DNA of 64,000 bases, from NCBI RefSeq assembly GCF_003185915.1, contig NZ_QHLZ01000014.1, positions 1 to 64,000 on the forward strand, given 5' to 3'. Positions 25,383 through 35,682 of this stretch are shown piece by piece. The notes below the pieces were generated by a model that did no database searches, was not told the DNA's origin, and saw only the letters and a list, made by a program, of their open reading frames with translations. The position numbers and the translations under genes are program-made. This stretch comes from Arthrobacter psychrochitiniphilus (GTDB lineage Bacteria; Actinomycetota; Actinomycetes; Actinomycetales; Micrococcaceae). Each line of letters opens with the position of its first letter. Position 1 is the stretch's first letter.

Positions 25383-27062
25383 ATGGCAACGATGCATGAC
25401 CCCTCCCGCACCATCCGCGCTGACCGCGGCACCGAGCTGAGCGCCAAATCATGGCAGACCGAGGCGCCCCTTCGCATGCTCATGAACAACCTGGATCCGG
25501 AGGTTGCTGAGCGGCCTGAGGACCTGGTTGTGTACGGCGGCACAGGCCGAGCGGCCCGTTCTTGGGAAGCCTATGACGCGATTGTTGCCACGCTGAAGAC
25601 CCTCGACGACGACGAGACCCTTCTGGTGCAGTCGGGCAAGCCGGTTGGGGTGTTCCGCACCAACGTCTGGGCGCCGCGCGTATTGCTGGCCAACTCGAAC
25701 CTGGTGGGGGACTGGGCCACATGGCCCGAATTCCGCAAGCTCGAGGCTGAAGGCCTGATGATGTACGGCCAGATGACCGCCGGCTCATGGATCTATATTG
25801 GTACCCAGGGCATTCTGCAGGGCACCTTTGAAACCTTCGCCGCCATTGGCGAGAAGCGCTTCGGCGGCACCCTCGCCGGCACGCTGACCCTGACCGGCGG
25901 CTGCGGAGGCATGGGCGGCGCCCAGCCACTGGCAGTCACCTTGAACGGTGGCGCCTGCCTGATCGTTGACGTTTCTGAAGAGCGACTACGCCGCCGTGCC
26001 GGCAAGCGCTACTTGGACGAGGTTGAAACAGATCTCGACGTGGCCCTCGAGAAGGTTCTGGCCGCCAAAGCCGAGAAGCGCGCCCTGAGCGTGGGCATTG
26101 TTGGCAACGCGGCAGAAATCTTCCCGGAAATTCTGCGCCGCCACCAGGCTGGCGAATTCACGGTTGACATTGTCACGGACCAGACCAGCGCCCACGATCC
26201 GCTCTCCTACCTGCCCACCGAATACACGGTGGAAGAATGGCACACCGAGGCAGCCAATGACGAAGAGGGCTTCACCAAGAAGTCCCAGAACGCCATGGCC
26301 CGCCACGTCCAGGCCATGGTGGAATTCCAGGATGCCGGAGCTGAAGTGTTTGATTACGGCAACTCCATCCGTGACGAGGCTCGCAAGGGTGGCTACAACC
26401 GGGCGTTCGAGTTCCCCGGCTTTGTCCCGGCCTACATCCGCCCGCTGTTCTGCGAAGGTATGGGCCCGTTCCGCTGGGTGGCGCTCTCCGGAGATCCCGA
26501 AGATATTCGTGTGACCGATGAGGCGCTGAAGGAACTGTTCCCGGAGAATGCGCACCTGCACCGCTGGCTCAACGCCGCTGCGGAACACGTTGAATTTGAG
26601 GGCCTGCCGGCACGTATTTGCTGGCTGGGCTATGGCGAACGTGCCAAGGCTGGTGTGCTGTTCAACGAACTCGTTGCCTCCGGTAAGGTGTCCGCACCGA
26701 TTGTTATTGGCCGCGACCACTTGGATTCCGGTTCCGTTGCTTCTCCGTACCGCGAGACTGAGTCCATGAAGGACGGGTCCGACGCTATTGCCGACTGGCC
26801 GTTGTTGAACGCCATGCTCAACACCGCCTCCGGTGCCACTTGGGTTTCCATCCATCACGGCGGTGGCGTAGGCATTGGCCGTTCCATCCACGCCGGCCAG
26901 GTCTCCGTGGCTGACGGGACCGCGCTTGCGGGGGAAAAGCTTGCCCGGCTGCTGACCAATGATCCCGGTATGGGCGTTATCCGCCACGCCGACGCCGGCT
27001 ACGAGCGTGCCGTAGAGGTGGCCGCTGAGCGTGGGGTGCGTATCCCAATGCAGGAGCAGTAA
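25383..27062 (+). CDS. hutU: urocanate hydratase (urocanase)
   Basis: It converts urocanate to imidazolone propionate, the second step of histidine degradation, using bound NAD. The conserved segments [29 protein letters not shown] (NAD-binding) and [15 protein letters not shown] are present. The active-site cysteine region is [14 protein letters not shown]. It is 559 residues, full length. A normal hut operon would carry hutI, hutH and a formimidoylglutamate-handling gene next to it. None is present in the window; instead a decayed 700-base region follows. Confidence 0.96.
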   Translation: MATMHDPSRTIRADRGTELSAKSWQTEAPLRMLMNNLDPEVAERPEDLVVYGGTGRAARSWEAYDAIVATLKTLDDDETLLVQSGKPVGVFRTNVWAPRVLLANSNLVGDWATWPEFRKLEAEGLMMYGQMTAGSWIYIGTQGILQGTFETFAAIGEKRFGGTLAGTLTLTGGCGGMGGAQPLAVTLNGGACLIVDVSEERLRRRAGKRYLDEVETDLDVALEKVLAAKAEKRALSVGIVGNAAEIFPEILRRHQAGEFTVDIVTDQTSAHDPLSYLPTEYTVEEWHTEAANDEEGFTKKSQNAMARHVQAMVEFQDAGAEVFDYGNSIRDEARKGGYNRAFEFPGFVPAYIRPLFCEGMGPFRWVALSGDPEDIRVTDEALKELFPENAHLHRWLNAAAEHVEFEGLPARICWLGYGERAKAGVLFNELVASGKVSAPIVIGRDHLDSGSVASPYRETESMKDGSDAIADWPLLNAMLNTASGATWVSIHHGGGVGIGRSIHAGQVSVADGTALAGEKLARLLTNDPGMGVIRHADAGYERAVEVAAERGVRIPMQEQ

Positions 27063-27762
27063 GACAAAAGGGTGGTGGCCGGCCGGGGCTGCTGGATCAG
27101 GATGAGTAAGTATCCAGATTCAGCGGCACCGGTGGGCCATTTTGCGTTGGAGACTTAGACGTTCCACATGGCGGCGTCAAGATCGCCCGGCCGCCAGCCC
27201 CGGGTGCGCCCAGCCTCATGGATAACGTTTGAAATATGTGAGTACAACAAATCAAGAATTCCAGCATCAATAACCCAACGCTTGATGCGGATGTCGACGG
27301 AAAACACCAGTAGACAGCCCTGTCAAGATGTCGAAATAATCCAGCGTTTACGGCCCTACGTGCTTGACCTTCCGCAATACCCTCCGCAAGGAGTCGCCGC
27401 TGCAGGACTGCATCGACAATTATGGCCCCGATGTGTTGCCAGCCTCGGGAGACCTACACGGCCCCACTGATGCCCACATCATCGAGGTGGCCAAGAATGA
27501 ACAGTTGCATCAGTCGTTACAGTCATGTGGGCATGCTCTCACAATGTGTTCTCACATTCGTGAGGCTGCGCTGTCCAGGCCTCATTTACGCCATGGGTAC
27601 GGCCACCCCCGTGTTAATTGCAGCTTCAGGTGTCCTGGAACAATTTTCTCAGCCCACATCCCAGATGGGGGGGCGGGTTCGTGGTGGTTCGCGCTGCGCA
27701 TGGCGGGGAAGGCTTTAGTGGCCGGCCGGGGCTGCTGGGTACCGACGGCCGTAACATGAGGC
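27063..27762. other. decayed intergenic region after hutU bounded by 21-bp direct repeats
   Basis: No intact gene is credible here. An exact 21-base repeat (GTGGCCGGCCGGGGCTGCTGG) occurs at 27076-27096 and 27718-27738, flanking about 620 bases. Within it, short open stretches on both strands look like fragments of former genes. The repeat could be a recombination scar or coincidental GC-rich sequence. The neighbouring genes give no sign of a transposase. Confidence 0.5.
27155..27320 (-). pseudogene. C-terminal fragment of an unidentified protein
   Basis: Reading the minus strand up to a TAA at 27155 gives a coding-like tail of about 50 residues (DIRIKRWVIDAGILDLL ... GWRPGDLDAAMWNV). An in-frame stop precedes it upstream. 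It is not recognised. Its composition is protein-like, so it is probably the broken end of a former gene. Confidence 0.3.
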
Positions 27763-28263
27763 ATGAGCCTTTTGGAACTGACTGGTGATGGCATGGGTTG
27801 GCCGGGGTGGTGGGAATGGCTGGCGGCAGTGGCGCCCGTGATCGCCTCGACTATGGTGGCCGTGGGGATTGTGCCAGCGGGGATAACCATCCGCAGCGGC
27901 TACACGACGGCCCGGCTTTCGCGCTGGTGGGGGCAGGCCCAGTGGGCACTGGATGCCTCCTTCAGCCCGATTCCGGAAAAACAAAAGGCCGGTCTGCGCC
28001 TGCTAAGAGTCTTGGCTGCCCAGAAATGGCTCGGGGCCGGGGAGCTGAGGGTCCTTGAAGCTGCCGTGGAGCGGCCCCTGGCCGACGCTGCACGCGCTAT
28101 AGCTGCACGGGCTACAGCTGCACCGACCGCGGCAGCCCCGTCCATCGTGGAACCACCTCACGAGGTTGCCGTGGAAGCCGCCTGGCTGAAAGTTAGCCTG
28201 GACCTTCGGCTAAACCAGGTGACGCCGGCATGGATCAAGGAAATGGCCGGCGAGGAACCGTGA
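27763..28263 (+). CDS. small membrane protein of unknown function
   Basis: It is 166 residues with one hydrophobic segment near residues 18-42 (WLAAVAPVIASTMVAVGIVPAGI). A cytoplasmic region follows, with helical stretches and an Ala/Thr-rich linker near 110-130. Coding bias looks genuine and it does not overlap other genes. It is convergent with the acetyltransferase gene. No family is recognised. Confidence 0.6.
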   Translation: MSLLELTGDGMGWPGWWEWLAAVAPVIASTMVAVGIVPAGITIRSGYTTARLSRWWGQAQWALDASFSPIPEKQKAGLRLLRVLAAQKWLGAGELRVLEAAVERPLADAARAIAARATAAPTAAAPSIVEPPHEVAVEAAWLKVSLDLRLNQVTPAWIKEMAGEEP

Positions 28264-28278
28264 CGGGAAGGGTGCGGA

Positions 28279-29067
28279 TCAGCGCTTCCATCTGTACGGA
28301 GTGGTGGTGGAGACTTTGAGCAGCCCGGAGCGTTCCAGGATGGGGCGCGAATCCTCCGTGGAATCGCTATGCGCCAGCAACTTCCCTGCGGCCAAGGCCG
28401 AGTGGGCGCGGGCTGCGGTCAGGGCCCGGTAAATCCCACGTCCTCTGAATTCTTTGAGCGTTGCCCCGCCCCAGATCCCGGCAAAATCTGAGTTGGGCAC
28501 AGGTTCCAGCCGGCCAGCGCTGACCATTTGGCCTTGGCTTTCTGCCACCCACAGCTCCATGCCGTCATTGCGGGCCAGCCGGGCCATCAGGGAGTCGGCC
28601 TGACGCGGGCTGGCAGGGCCCCCAAAGGCTTCATCGGCCATAACGGACATGGCACGCACATCGGCGTCGGAGAACACTTTCCGCAGGCTCACGCCGTCGG
28701 GCAGGGGCACAGCACGGGCCAACCCCTCCAGCGGGCCCACCATGATGGATTCAGCCTCATCAGGGGTGAAGCCATTGGCTAGCAGCGCTTCATGCAAGCC
28801 GGGGGCGTGGTCATGGCCGCGAGTTTTCCACTCAACCTCGGTGATGCGCGCGTCCGCTTGGAAGTGGGCTATCGCGGTGGCGACGAGGACTGCGATTTCT
28901 CCTGCGTCCGCCCCACCCAAGTCCTGATAAGTGATGAAGCCACGGCCGCCGTCGAACGTGACAAGCCGCAGCGGGCCCTCAAGGGTGACGTCGATGGCGC
29001 TGGGGGTTTCCGCATCGGTGCGCAGCTGCTGATCATAGGCCCGAAGGTACTGCTCTGTGATTGTCAT
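28279..29067 (-). CDS. GNAT family N-acetyltransferase
   Basis: It has 262 residues with the GNAT core in the C-terminal half. The acetyl-CoA-binding motif appears as ATLKEFRGRGIYRALTAAR (a Q/RxxGxG/A-type loop) near residue 210. The N-terminal half looks like a divergent second GNAT-like domain, as in two-domain acetyltransferases. The ATG at 29067 is chosen; the longer reading runs into the operator region of the divergent transporter gene. The substrate is unknown. Confidence 0.85.
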   Translation of the reverse strand: MTITEQYLRAYDQQLRTDAETPSAIDVTLEGPLRLVTFDGGRGFITYQDLGGADAGEIAVLVATAIAHFQADARITEVEWKTRGHDHAPGLHEALLANGFTPDEAESIMVGPLEGLARAVPLPDGVSLRKVFSDADVRAMSVMADEAFGGPASPRQADSLMARLARNDGMELWVAESQGQMVSAGRLEPVPNSDFAGIWGGATLKEFRGRGIYRALTAARAHSALAAGKLLAHSDSTEDSRPILERSGLLKVSTTTPYRWKR

Positions 29068-29194
29068 TGGCTTCAGCTTCTCACGGAAGCGGCGTGGGGG
29101 AGGGTGTCCTGAGCATGTGAGTGAGACGATCGCAAAGTGGTGAGCGTGTGGCCGAGCCCGGGGATTAGCAGCGGTGAAGCAGTCAAGAAGTACA

Positions 29195-29237
29195 AGATTG
29201 TTCAACAACCTGTTGCTCAGATTGTTCAACAACCTGT
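29195..29237 (+). promoter_or_regulatory. two tandem TTGTTCAACAA palindromes upstream of the 5-oxoproline operon
   Basis: A 19-base sequence (AGATTGTTCAACAACCTGT) occurs at 29195-29213 and again at 29219-29237, 24 bases apart. Each contains the palindrome TTGTT-C-AACAA. Palindromes of this kind suit GntR/FadR-type regulators, and the same core recurs at 31444 before pxpA. The GntR gene at 35683 is the likely binder (inference). Confidence 0.65.
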
Positions 29238-29298
29238 AGTGTACTTCTCATCACTCCTTATTGTGACGGCAGTCACCCGCAACTTAACGGATGGAATC

Positions 29299-30516
29299 AT
29301 GGCTACTACCACTGCAAAACCGAAGCTCAGCACTTCTGCACGACGCACGGCAATGCTCGGTGCCATGTTCCTCATGGCCACCAGCGCAATCGGTCCTGGA
29401 TTCATTACTCAGACCACTGAATTCACGGTCCAGATCGGCGCCTCCTTCGCCTTCGCCATTGTGGTGTCCATCCTGGTGGACATCGCCGTTCAGCTAAACG
29501 TCTGGCGTATCATTGGCGTCTCGGGACTGCGCGCCCAAGAAATTGGCAATAAGGTCCTGCCGGGTGCCGGCTGGGTGCTTGCAGCCCTCGTCTTCATCGG
29601 TGGGATGGTTTTCAACATCGGTAATATCGCCGGAACCGGGCTGGGCATGAACGCCATGCTGGGGCTGGATCCCAAGATTGGTGGGATCATTTCCGCAGCC
29701 GTCGCCATCCTCATTTTCCTCTCCAAGCGTGCGGGTATGGCTTTGGACAAGATCGTGGTGATGCTCGGTGCCATCATGATTTTGCTAATGCTTTATGTGG
29801 CCATAGTTGCGGCGCCTCCCGTAGGTGAAGCGCTGAAGAACGCTGTGGCTCCGGAGAATATTAACTTCCTCATCATCACCACGTTGATCGGTGGCACCGT
29901 GGGTGGTTACATCACCTACGCCGGTGCGCACCGCATGGTGGACTCAGGCGCCGCCGGTGTGGAGAACGTCAAGGACATCACACGGACCTCAATCTTGAGC
30001 ATCATTGTCACGGGCATCATGCGCGTGCTGCTTTTCATGGCCATCCTTGGCGTAGTTGCCGGTAGCGCGGTGCTGACCAGCGACAACAAGGCGGCAGAGG
30101 CCTTTGGCCACGCGGCTGGCGATATTGGTATCCGCTCCTTCGGTGTGATTCTCTGGGCCGCCGCCCTGACCTCGGTGATTGGTGCCGCCTACACCTCGGT
30201 TTCGTTCATCACCAAGTCCAGCACACCTGAGCGCACCCGTAACCTCATCACTGTCGCCTTCATTGCCGTCTGCGCGGTCATCTACCTCTTCTTGGGCCAG
30301 GCCCCGCAGACGCTGCTGATCTTCGCGGGCGCCTTCAACGGCCTGATTCTGCCGTTCGGCTTCGCAATCCTGCTCTGGGCCGGTTGGCGCCGTAGGGACC
30401 TCCTGCAGGGTTACGCGTATCCGAAGTGGTTGCTGATCATTGGTGTGGCTACCTGGTTACTCACCTTGTTCTTGGGTTGGAACTCGCTGGCCGGCCTAGC
30501 CAAGCTCTGGGTCTAA
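29299..30516 (+). CDS. NRAMP-related transporter of the 5-oxoproline cluster (YcsG-like)
   Basis: It is an 11-helix membrane protein of the NRAMP superfamily, 405 residues from the ATG at 29299. In helix 1 the metal-binding DPGN motif of true NRAMP carriers is missing (SAIGPGFITQTTEF). The helix-6 MPH motif is also missing (IGGTVGGYITYAGAH). It is therefore unlikely to carry manganese or iron. Its place before DUF1445 and pxpABC matches Bacillus ycsG and suggests uptake of 5-oxoproline or a related compound. Two tandem operator-like palindromes precede it. Confidence 0.85.
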   Translation: MATTTAKPKLSTSARRTAMLGAMFLMATSAIGPGFITQTTEFTVQIGASFAFAIVVSILVDIAVQLNVWRIIGVSGLRAQEIGNKVLPGAGWVLAALVFIGGMVFNIGNIAGTGLGMNAMLGLDPKIGGIISAAVAILIFLSKRAGMALDKIVVMLGAIMILLMLYVAIVAAPPVGEALKNAVAPENINFLIITTLIGGTVGGYITYAGAHRMVDSGAAGVENVKDITRTSILSIIVTGIMRVLLFMAILGVVAGSAVLTSDNKAAEAFGHAAGDIGIRSFGVILWAAALTSVIGAAYTSVSFITKSSTPERTRNLITVAFIAVCAVIYLFLGQAPQTLLIFAGAFNGLILPFGFAILLWAGWRRRDLLQGYAYPKWLLIIGVATWLLTLFLGWNSLAGLAKLWV

Positions 30517-30575
30517 GCATTAGGGTCCCATCCGGGCAGCCCTCTTTGGGAACTTTTGAAAGGAACCGTCACGCC

Positions 30576-31391
30576 ATGACCGCAATTGACCGCAACGCTT
30601 CGCTACCGGAAAATCGGGCCGAGTTGTCACCGGCGCAGGCACGGGAACTCTTCCGCAACGGCCTGGTTGGACCCACGGCAGGGTTCTCGCGGGGCTACGC
30701 GCAGGCAAATCTGATCATTGTGCCCAAGGACCAGGCCTTCGACGTGCTGCTTTTTGCCCAACGCAACCCCAAATCCTGCCCTATCCTGGGCGTGTTGGAC
30801 GCGGGGGAGACCAGCGGGGAGCTGCTGGCAGGTGGAGACATCCGTACGGACGTCTCGCAGTACTGCGTTTATGAGAATGGCGTCAAGATTGCCGAACCCA
30901 CTGATCTGAGCGAGTACTGGCGCGATGATTTGGTGACGTTCATAGTGGGCTGCTCGTTCACGTTTGAGACAGCCTTGATGGAGGCCGGAATCTCCATCGC
31001 CCACATCGATGCGGGCGTGAACGTGCCCATGTTCAAGTCCAACATCCGCAGCGCCTGTGCTGGTTCCATGTCCGGGCCCATGGTGGTCTCCATGCGCCCC
31101 ATCCCCGCCTCCCAAGTGTCCGACGCCGTACGCATCACCTCGCGCTACCCGGCCGTGCACGGGGCGCCGGTGCACATTGGCAATCCCGAAGAGTTGGGCA
31201 TTATGGATCTTTCCAAGCCCGATTTTGGCGATGCGGTCCACGTCCCGGCCGGGCATATCCCGGTGTTCTGGGCCTGCGGAGTCACGCCTCAGGCCGCGGT
31301 CATGGAATCACGTCCGGCATTGGCCATCGGGCACGCCCCAGGGCACATGCTCATCACCGATGCCAGGGACAGCCGCTACCTGGTGCCCTAG
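30576..31391 (+). CDS. DUF1445 putative hydro-lyase (YcsI-like)
   Basis: It is 271 residues from the ATG at 30576, which has GAAAGGAA upstream. Family segments visible are LVGPTAGFSRGYAQANL near residue 29, FIVGCSFTFETALMEAGI near 126 and VHVPAGHIPVFWACGVTPQAA near 222. Relatives are annotated as hydro-lyases or D-glutamate cyclase-like proteins and occur with pxpABC. A role in forming or interconverting oxoproline is plausible but unproven here. It lies between the transporter and pxpA. Confidence 0.88.
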   Translation: MTAIDRNASLPENRAELSPAQARELFRNGLVGPTAGFSRGYAQANLIIVPKDQAFDVLLFAQRNPKSCPILGVLDAGETSGELLAGGDIRTDVSQYCVYENGVKIAEPTDLSEYWRDDLVTFIVGCSFTFETALMEAGISIAHIDAGVNVPMFKSNIRSACAGSMSGPMVVSMRPIPASQVSDAVRITSRYPAVHGAPVHIGNPEELGIMDLSKPDFGDAVHVPAGHIPVFWACGVTPQAAVMESRPALAIGHAPGHMLITDARDSRYLVP

Positions 31392-31443
31392 CCGTTCCTA
31401 GGCACCGAACGAAGCCCTACAAAGCCAGAAATCACGCAATCAC

Positions 31444-31460
31444 AGATTGTTGAACAATCT
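31444..31460 (+). promoter_or_regulatory. palindromic operator candidate upstream of pxpA
   Basis: AGATTGTT-G-AACAATCT is a perfect 17-base palindrome ending 52 bases before the pxpA start. It shares the AGATTGTT(C/G)AACAA core with the two sites at 29195 and 29219. The presence of a second site suggests a separate promoter for pxpA onwards, controlled by the same regulator. Confidence 0.65.
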
Positions 31461-31512
31461 GGATTCATGGTGCATCCTTAGAACTAACCAATTCGCGAGA
31501 CCGGGGTCACAA

Positions 31513-32271
31513 ATGCCATACATCGACTTGAACGCTGACGTCGGAGAATCCTTCGGCAATTGGACCATGGGGAATGACGCGGCAATATTCGTACCTGTTT
31601 CCTCAGCAAATGTTGCTTGCGGATTCCATGCGGGAGATCCCAGCGTCATTGCTCAGACCTGCCGCGACGCGGTTGCCGCGGGTGTCACCATTGGAGCGCA
31701 CGTGGGATACCGGGACCTGGCCGGCTTCGGCCGCCGCTTCCTTGATTGTTCCCCCACCGAGCTCGCCGACGACGTGCTCTATCAGCTCGGTGCCCTCGAG
31801 GCGCTGGCGCGGGCCGCCGGAGCGGGCATTAAATATGTCAAGCCCCACGGCGCGCTTTACAACACCATCGTCCATCACGAAGCCCACGCCCAGGCCGTGG
31901 TTGATGCTATCCGCGCCTTCGGTTCAGACCTGCCTGTGCTCTTGCTGCCCGGCTCGGTTGCTCTCACCAAGGCTGCGGCGGCTGGACTGCGGCCTGTCGC
32001 CGAGGCATTCGCCGACAGGAACTACAACCCCGACGGCACCCTGGTCTCACGCCGGGAAGCAAATGCGGTACTGCACGACGCCGGACAGGTCACCGAAAAC
32101 ATGGTCCGTCTGGTCACCGAGGCGAAAATCGTGGCCATCGATGGTTCGGTGATTCCGATGAACGTTGAGAGCATCTGCATGCATGGGGACACCGCAGGGG
32201 CCGTGGACATGGCCACGGCGGTGCGCGCAGGCCTAGAAAACGCGGGCGTCAGCATCAAGAGCTTCGTATGA
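31513..32271 (+). CDS. pxpA: 5-oxoprolinase subunit A (LamB/YcsF family)
   Basis: With PxpB and PxpC it hydrolyses 5-oxoproline to glutamate using ATP. The N-terminal family signature [11 protein letters not shown] is intact, followed by [12 protein letters not shown] and VKPHGALYN. It is 252 residues from the ATG at 31513, normal. The stop overlaps the start of the pxpBC fusion (ATGA), showing coupling. Confidence 0.94.
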   Translation: MPYIDLNADVGESFGNWTMGNDAAIFVPVSSANVACGFHAGDPSVIAQTCRDAVAAGVTIGAHVGYRDLAGFGRRFLDCSPTELADDVLYQLGALEALARAAGAGIKYVKPHGALYNTIVHHEAHAQAVVDAIRAFGSDLPVLLLPGSVALTKAAAAGLRPVAEAFADRNYNPDGTLVSRREANAVLHDAGQVTENMVRLVTEAKIVAIDGSVIPMNVESICMHGDTAGAVDMATAVRAGLENAGVSIKSFV

Positions 32272-33896
32272 GCATCCTGGCCACGCGCTTCGCAGGTTCC
32301 AAGGCGGTGCTCGTTGAGCTTTCGGACCTCGATTCGGTACTGGCCCTGGCCGCATTGCTGAGCGCTAACCCGCTGCCGGGTCAGATCGACGTCTTAGCCG
32401 CGGCAAGCACTCTCTTTATCAAGGCAGATTCCACGGCGAGCGCAGAAAAAATCGCTACCGCGGTGTTGGCCTTGGAACTTGGCGCCGCGGGATTCAACAC
32501 CGGTTCGCTCGTTGAAATACCCGTGCACTACGACGGCGAAGATCTTGCCGAGGTCGCCGGGCTGACCGGATTGAGCATCGAAGCCGTCATCAACGCGCAT
32601 ACGCAACAGATATGGCGGGCGGCCTTCAGCGGGTTCGCGCCGGGCTTCACCTATCTCATGGGTGAAAATCAGCTGCTCAACGTGCCACGCCGTTCCACTC
32701 CGCGCAAGGTGGTCCCCTCCGGGGCCGTGGCACTGGCCGGGAATTCCTCGGCCGTCTACCCACGCCAATCACCCGGCGGCTGGCAACTGATCGGCCACAC
32801 CGACGCAGTGCTATGGGATCTTGACCGTGAAAAACCAGCATTGATCCGCCCTCAGGACCGGGTGCGCTTCGTCCCGAGCCGTGAGGCTCTGCAGGTGTCC
32901 CCGGTGCCAGCCAACACCCATGCACCGGCACTACCGGCCGGGACTAACCTGCTTGAAATCTTGGACCCGGGTCCGCAATCCCTTATCCAGGATCTGGGCC
33001 GTCCTGGGCTGGGGGATCTGGGTGTCTCCGCTGCGGGATCAGCCGATACTCGCTCAGCAGCCCAGGCCAACCGACTGGTGGGCAACGCGCCCCAGTGCGC
33101 CGTCATCGAAAATCTCATGGGTTCGCTGAGCCTGCGTGCTCAGGGCGATGTGGTCCTGGCTGTTTCTGGTGCTAGCGCAACCATCACGGTGGATCCGGTG
33201 GATGGAGATGACTTCCACGGTGCACGCGAACTTTCCATGGATACTCCTTTTGCTTTGCTCGATGGTGAAACCCTCAGGCTCACCCCTGCAGGCAACGGCT
33301 TACGCAGCTATCTTGCCGTTCGCGGTGGCATCGATGTGCCTCGGGTGCTTGGCTCACGCTCCACCGATTCCATGTCTGGCATTGGTCCGGATCCGCTGGC
33401 TCGCGGCACCAAGCTGCCCGTTGGAGCCATCCACGGTGCCCACATTGTTGGCAACCCGGAATCCTCAACGCTCCCCGTGCCCGACGCGCAGGGTATCTAC
33501 ACTTTAAGGATCAGTCCTGGCCCCCGCGATGACTGGTTTGATGCTTCGGGGCTTGCCCGGCTGACAGGACAAATCTGGAGCGTCTCGGCCGAATCCAACC
33601 GCGTCGGCATTCGTCTGGCGCTTGGGGCTAACGCCACAGCACTGGAGCGCACCCGCACCGGCGAACTGGCCTCGGAGGGCGTCGCGGCTGGTGCTCTGCA
33701 GGTCCCGCCCTCGGGCCTGCCGGTTCTTTTCTTGGCAGATCATCCGGTGACCGGCGGGTATCCGGTCATTGCCGGAGTCATTGCCGAGGACCTGCCCGCG
33801 GCCGCTCAGTTGCCCCCTGGTGCCGCTATCCGTTTTGTTTTGACCGATCTGCACGCCCCCATTCAGGCCCGCCCCGATGAAGGAATCCACGCATGA
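32268..33896 (+). CDS. 5-oxoprolinase subunits B and C fused (PxpB-PxpC, KipI-KipA type)
   Basis: Residues about 1-210 match the PxpB/KipI domain ([13 protein letters not shown] and [19 protein letters not shown] are diagnostic). Residues about 225-530 match PxpC/KipA ([41 protein letters not shown]). Many bacteria encode these as two genes; here they form one 542-residue protein, which fixes a 1:1 ratio. It overlaps pxpA at the start and the biotin carboxylase gene at the end by four bases each. Confidence 0.93.
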   Translation: MSILATRFAGSKAVLVELSDLDSVLALAALLSANPLPGQIDVLAAASTLFIKADSTASAEKIATAVLALELGAAGFNTGSLVEIPVHYDGEDLAEVAGLTGLSIEAVINAHTQQIWRAAFSGFAPGFTYLMGENQLLNVPRRSTPRKVVPSGAVALAGNSSAVYPRQSPGGWQLIGHTDAVLWDLDREKPALIRPQDRVRFVPSREALQVSPVPANTHAPALPAGTNLLEILDPGPQSLIQDLGRPGLGDLGVSAAGSADTRSAAQANRLVGNAPQCAVIENLMGSLSLRAQGDVVLAVSGASATITVDPVDGDDFHGARELSMDTPFALLDGETLRLTPAGNGLRSYLAVRGGIDVPRVLGSRSTDSMSGIGPDPLARGTKLPVGAIHGAHIVGNPESSTLPVPDAQGIYTLRISPGPRDDWFDASGLARLTGQIWSVSAESNRVGIRLALGANATALERTRTGELASEGVAAGALQVPPSGLPVLFLADHPVTGGYPVIAGVIAEDLPAAAQLPPGAAIRFVLTDLHAPIQARPDEGIHA

Positions 33897-35635
33897 AAAA
33901 AGTATTGATCGCCAACCGCGGGGAAATCGCCGTCCGCATTGCCCGCGCCTGTGCCGACGCTTCAATGGTTTCTGTGGCCGTATATGCGGATCCCGACGCC
34001 GATGCGCTCCACGTGCGCCGGGCCGATGAAGCGTACGCACTCAACGGTTCCACGGGTGCACAGACGTACCTGAACATCCCCAAGATCCTTGACATCGCTG
34101 CACGCTGCGGTGCCGATGCGGTGCACCCGGGATACGGGTTCCTCTCCGAAAATGCTGACTTTGCCCAGGCCGTCATCGACGCCGGGTTGAGCTGGATTGG
34201 GCCCACCCCGGAGGCCATTCGGTTGTTGGGTAACAAGGTCACTGCCCGTGAAATCGCGGTACGCGCCGGAGCTCCGCTGGTCCCGGGCACCGATGGCCCC
34301 GTAGCATCGGGCGCTGAGGTCCGCGCCTTCGCAGAAGAATTCGGTATGCCGGTGGCCATCAAGGCCGCCTTCGGCGGCGGTGGCCGCGGCATCAAGGTGG
34401 TGCGTAGCTTCGAGGAGATTGACAACGCCTTTGAATCGGCGGTCCGTGAGGCCACCTTGGCGTTTGGTCGCGGGGAATGCTTTGTGGAACGCTTCCTTGA
34501 AAAGCCACGCCATGTAGAAGCCCAGGTACTGGCTGACACGCACGGCAACGTGGTGGTGGTGGGCACCCGCGATTGCTCACTGCAGCGACGCAACCAGAAG
34601 CTCGTCGAGGAGGCGCCGGCCCCGTTCCTGAGCGAGGAACAGCGCGCCTCCATCCATTCCTCGGCCAAGGCCATCTGCCGTGAGGCCGGATATCATGGCG
34701 CCGGCACCGTGGAATATTTGGTGGCACCGGATGGACTGATTTCCTTCTTGGAGGTCAATACCAGGCTGCAGGTTGAGCACCCGGTCACCGAGGAAACCAC
34801 CGGAGTGGACCTCGTAGCCGAGCAATTTCGTGTTGCCGCGGGACTGCCGCTCTCCTTCACCGAAGACCCTGCACCGGTGGGCCACGCCTTCGAATTCCGT
34901 ATCAACGCTGAAGATCCTGCCCGGGGCTTCCTGCCCGGCCCGGGCCGTATCACCGCTTTTGAGGCACCCACCGGTTCGGGTATCCGAGTGGACTCCGGGG
35001 TGCGGACCAGATCTGTGGTCCCCTCACACTATGACTCGCTGATGGCCAAGCTGATCGTCACCGGTGACACCCGCGCCCAGGCGCTGCGCCGGGCTAAGGT
35101 GGCGCTGGATGAAATGGTCATCACCGGTGTCCCCAGCGTGTTGCCGTTTCACCGTGCCGTGGTGCGCCATGGCGACTTCGCCAACGACGAGCGCTACGGG
35201 GTCTACACCACGTGGATCGAATCCGAGTTTGCGCAAGAGCTGGCCTCCAGCCCGGAAATCGCCGCCGCCCAACCGGGCTCCGAACGCGAAAGCCTCACCA
35301 TCGAGATTGACGGCAAGGCCATGAACGTTGGCCTGCCAGCTTCACTAGTTGAGTCCATCCGTCATGGCGCAAGTGGCACAGCACGGGATGCTGCGGTTGA
35401 AAATATTGCTGCGGCCACCGATGAAGCCGCGCTGAGCGCACCGATGAATGGGAATTTGATCAAATGGGTCCTCGAGGACGGTGCGGTGGTGGCTGAGGGT
35501 GACATCGTGGCGGTACTGGAGGCGATGAAGATGGAATCGAACATCGTGGCGCACAAGGCAGGGGCATTTACCCGTGGCGACCAGCAACCTGGTGTTGCCA
35601 TTTCCCGTGGCGATATTCTCGGAACCATCGCTTAA
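33893..35635 (+). CDS. biotin carboxylase with C-terminal biotin carrier domain
   Basis: It is 580 residues. The N-terminal biotin carboxylase/ATP-grasp region runs to about residue 450 ([43 protein letters not shown]). A linker follows, then a biotinyl domain with the biotin lysine at residue 546 in EAMKMES. It resembles the alpha subunit of acyl-CoA carboxylases, but no carboxyltransferase gene is nearby. Overlap with the pxpBC gene ties it to the 5-oxoproline operon, where acc-like genes are often found. Its reaction here is unknown. Confidence 0.9.
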   Translation: MKKVLIANRGEIAVRIARACADASMVSVAVYADPDADALHVRRADEAYALNGSTGAQTYLNIPKILDIAARCGADAVHPGYGFLSENADFAQAVIDAGLSWIGPTPEAIRLLGNKVTAREIAVRAGAPLVPGTDGPVASGAEVRAFAEEFGMPVAIKAAFGGGGRGIKVVRSFEEIDNAFESAVREATLAFGRGECFVERFLEKPRHVEAQVLADTHGNVVVVGTRDCSLQRRNQKLVEEAPAPFLSEEQRASIHSSAKAICREAGYHGAGTVEYLVAPDGLISFLEVNTRLQVEHPVTEETTGVDLVAEQFRVAAGLPLSFTEDPAPVGHAFEFRINAEDPARGFLPGPGRITAFEAPTGSGIRVDSGVRTRSVVPSHYDSLMAKLIVTGDTRAQALRRAKVALDEMVITGVPSVLPFHRAVVRHGDFANDERYGVYTTWIESEFAQELASSPEIAAAQPGSERESLTIEIDGKAMNVGLPASLVESIRHGASGTARDAAVENIAAATDEAALSAPMNGNLIKWVLEDGAVVAEGDIVAVLEAMKMESNIVAHKAGAFTRGDQQPGVAISRGDILGTIA

Positions 35636-35682
35636 CACTTGGTGGTGCGTGGTTGGGGACGGGGTTGGATTAGATTGGGACG

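Noticed and set aside
27364..27759. Plus-strand open frame of 131 residues after hutU
   Set aside because: It has no recognisable domain, its second half is low-complexity and shadow-like, and it lies in a stretch showing decay on both strands.
29195..29237. Repeated TTGTTCAACAA sequences as insertion-sequence ends
   Set aside because: They are tandem, lie in a promoter region, recur before pxpA, and no transposase gene is between them; an operator explains them better.
30426..30575. Longer N-terminus for the DUF1445 gene
   Set aside because: It would overlap the transporter gene by about 90 bases; the ATG at 30576 has a good ribosome binding site and matches the family start.
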